A stretch of 5,084 nucleotides of DNA from an uncultured Oscillospiraceae bacterium (lineage in GTDB: Bacteria; Bacillota; Clostridia; Oscillospirales; Ruminococcaceae), in the NCBI GenBank assembly GCA_900552845.1, contig USBC01000133.1, positions 1-5,084 on the forward strand, written 5' to 3'. The first letter of the stretch is position 1. Every line of letters starts with the position of its first letter. Below are positions 4,842 to 5,084 of this stretch, one piece after another. The translations under genes were made by a program, and so were the position numbers. The notes beneath the pieces are model-generated. The model worked only from the letters and a program-made list of their open reading frames with translations. It was not told the DNA's origin and did not search any database.

Positions 4842-5084
4842 CACACTGTCCCTGCCGGGAGATCCTGCGCCATACGCTCCGGTTGGGAGCGGGGCTTGTC
4901 CCATGCTTTTTAGTTTGTGCAGAGGACGGGTAAGGCGCGGCTGCGCGCCCGCCCCCGTGGGGGACGGGCTGCCGGCGGAACGCCGGCGGGGGGGCAAGCC
5001 GCCCGCGCCGCCGCGCCGGCGGCGGGGGCGGCGCCGCCGGGGGGCAATTGGGGGGCGGCCCCCCGGCCGGGTGGGTGGGGGGGG
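4842..5084. other. No gene seen; non-coding sequence passing into GC-only, palindrome-rich contig end
   Basis: About 240 bases hold no supported gene. Up to about 4920 the composition is mixed, with one small hairpin (4875-4880 with 4886-4891). From about 4934 the sequence is almost only G and C and consists of consecutive foldbacks: 4934-4939 with 4944-4949, 4952-4956 with 4959-4963, and 4971-4977 with 4981-4987. It then becomes G-rich and ends in a run of eight Gs. The leftward 71-residue frame across it is proline/arginine-rich and crosses the hairpins, and I do not accept it. The last part is probably low-quality sequence or an assembly artefact. Confidence 0.6.

Noticed and set aside
4782..4997. 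A 71-codon minus-strand frame at the right end
   Set aside because: It crosses terminator-like hairpins and the low-quality GC tail, has no ribosome binding site that can be trusted, and shows no domain.
1..5084. CRISPR array, insertion sequence, tRNA or rRNA
   Set aside because: No regularly spaced repeats, no transposase-like frame with terminal repeats, and no cloverleaf or rRNA-like stretch were seen on either strand.

Overview
The window looks like a short contig from an anaerobic member of the Bacillota (class Clostridia; a GC-rich, gut-type Oscillospirales-like lineage is my guess). The reasons are strong AAGGAGG-type ribosome binding sites, high GC at third codon positions, a clostridial Hnd/HydABC-type flavin oxidoreductase operon and a monocluster ferredoxin. 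The taxonomic call is inference only.

Left and centre (about 4237 down to 1, minus strand): one leftward operon. A good sigma-A-type promoter (4214-4209 and 4237-4232) drives a short GHKL-type ATP-binding protein that starts at a TTG (4174). Downstream come a NuoE/HndA-like thioredoxin-fold [2Fe-2S] subunit, an HndB-like [2Fe-2S] protein, an HndC/HydB-like NuoF subunit carrying extra clusters at both ends, and a 209-residue NuoG/HydA-like protein holding only the four N-terminal iron-sulfur modules. Together these form the NAD(P)H/FMN electron-transfer core of an electron-bifurcating oxidoreductase. A catalytic subunit, or its C-terminal half, must lie at or beyond the left edge.

The most interesting point is at that edge. 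The 209-residue frame ends at a TAG (136-134), but the same frame stays open with typical codon use for the remaining 44 codons to the window end. The peptide there does not resemble the start of an [FeFe]-hydrogenase H-cluster domain. It could be an amber interruption, a recoded codon, a sequence error, an assembly join, or a second in-frame gene whose product is not hydrogenase.

Right part (plus strand, divergent): a 63-residue Thermotoga-type single [4Fe-4S] ferredoxin, a plausible electron carrier for the divergent complex, is followed 3 bp later by a 45-codon proline-rich ORF with its own good ribosome binding site. Then come hairpins with terminator character (about 4774-4841). The last ~165 bases are nearly pure G/C with consecutive palindromes and a final G-run, and look like low-quality contig-end sequence rather than biology.
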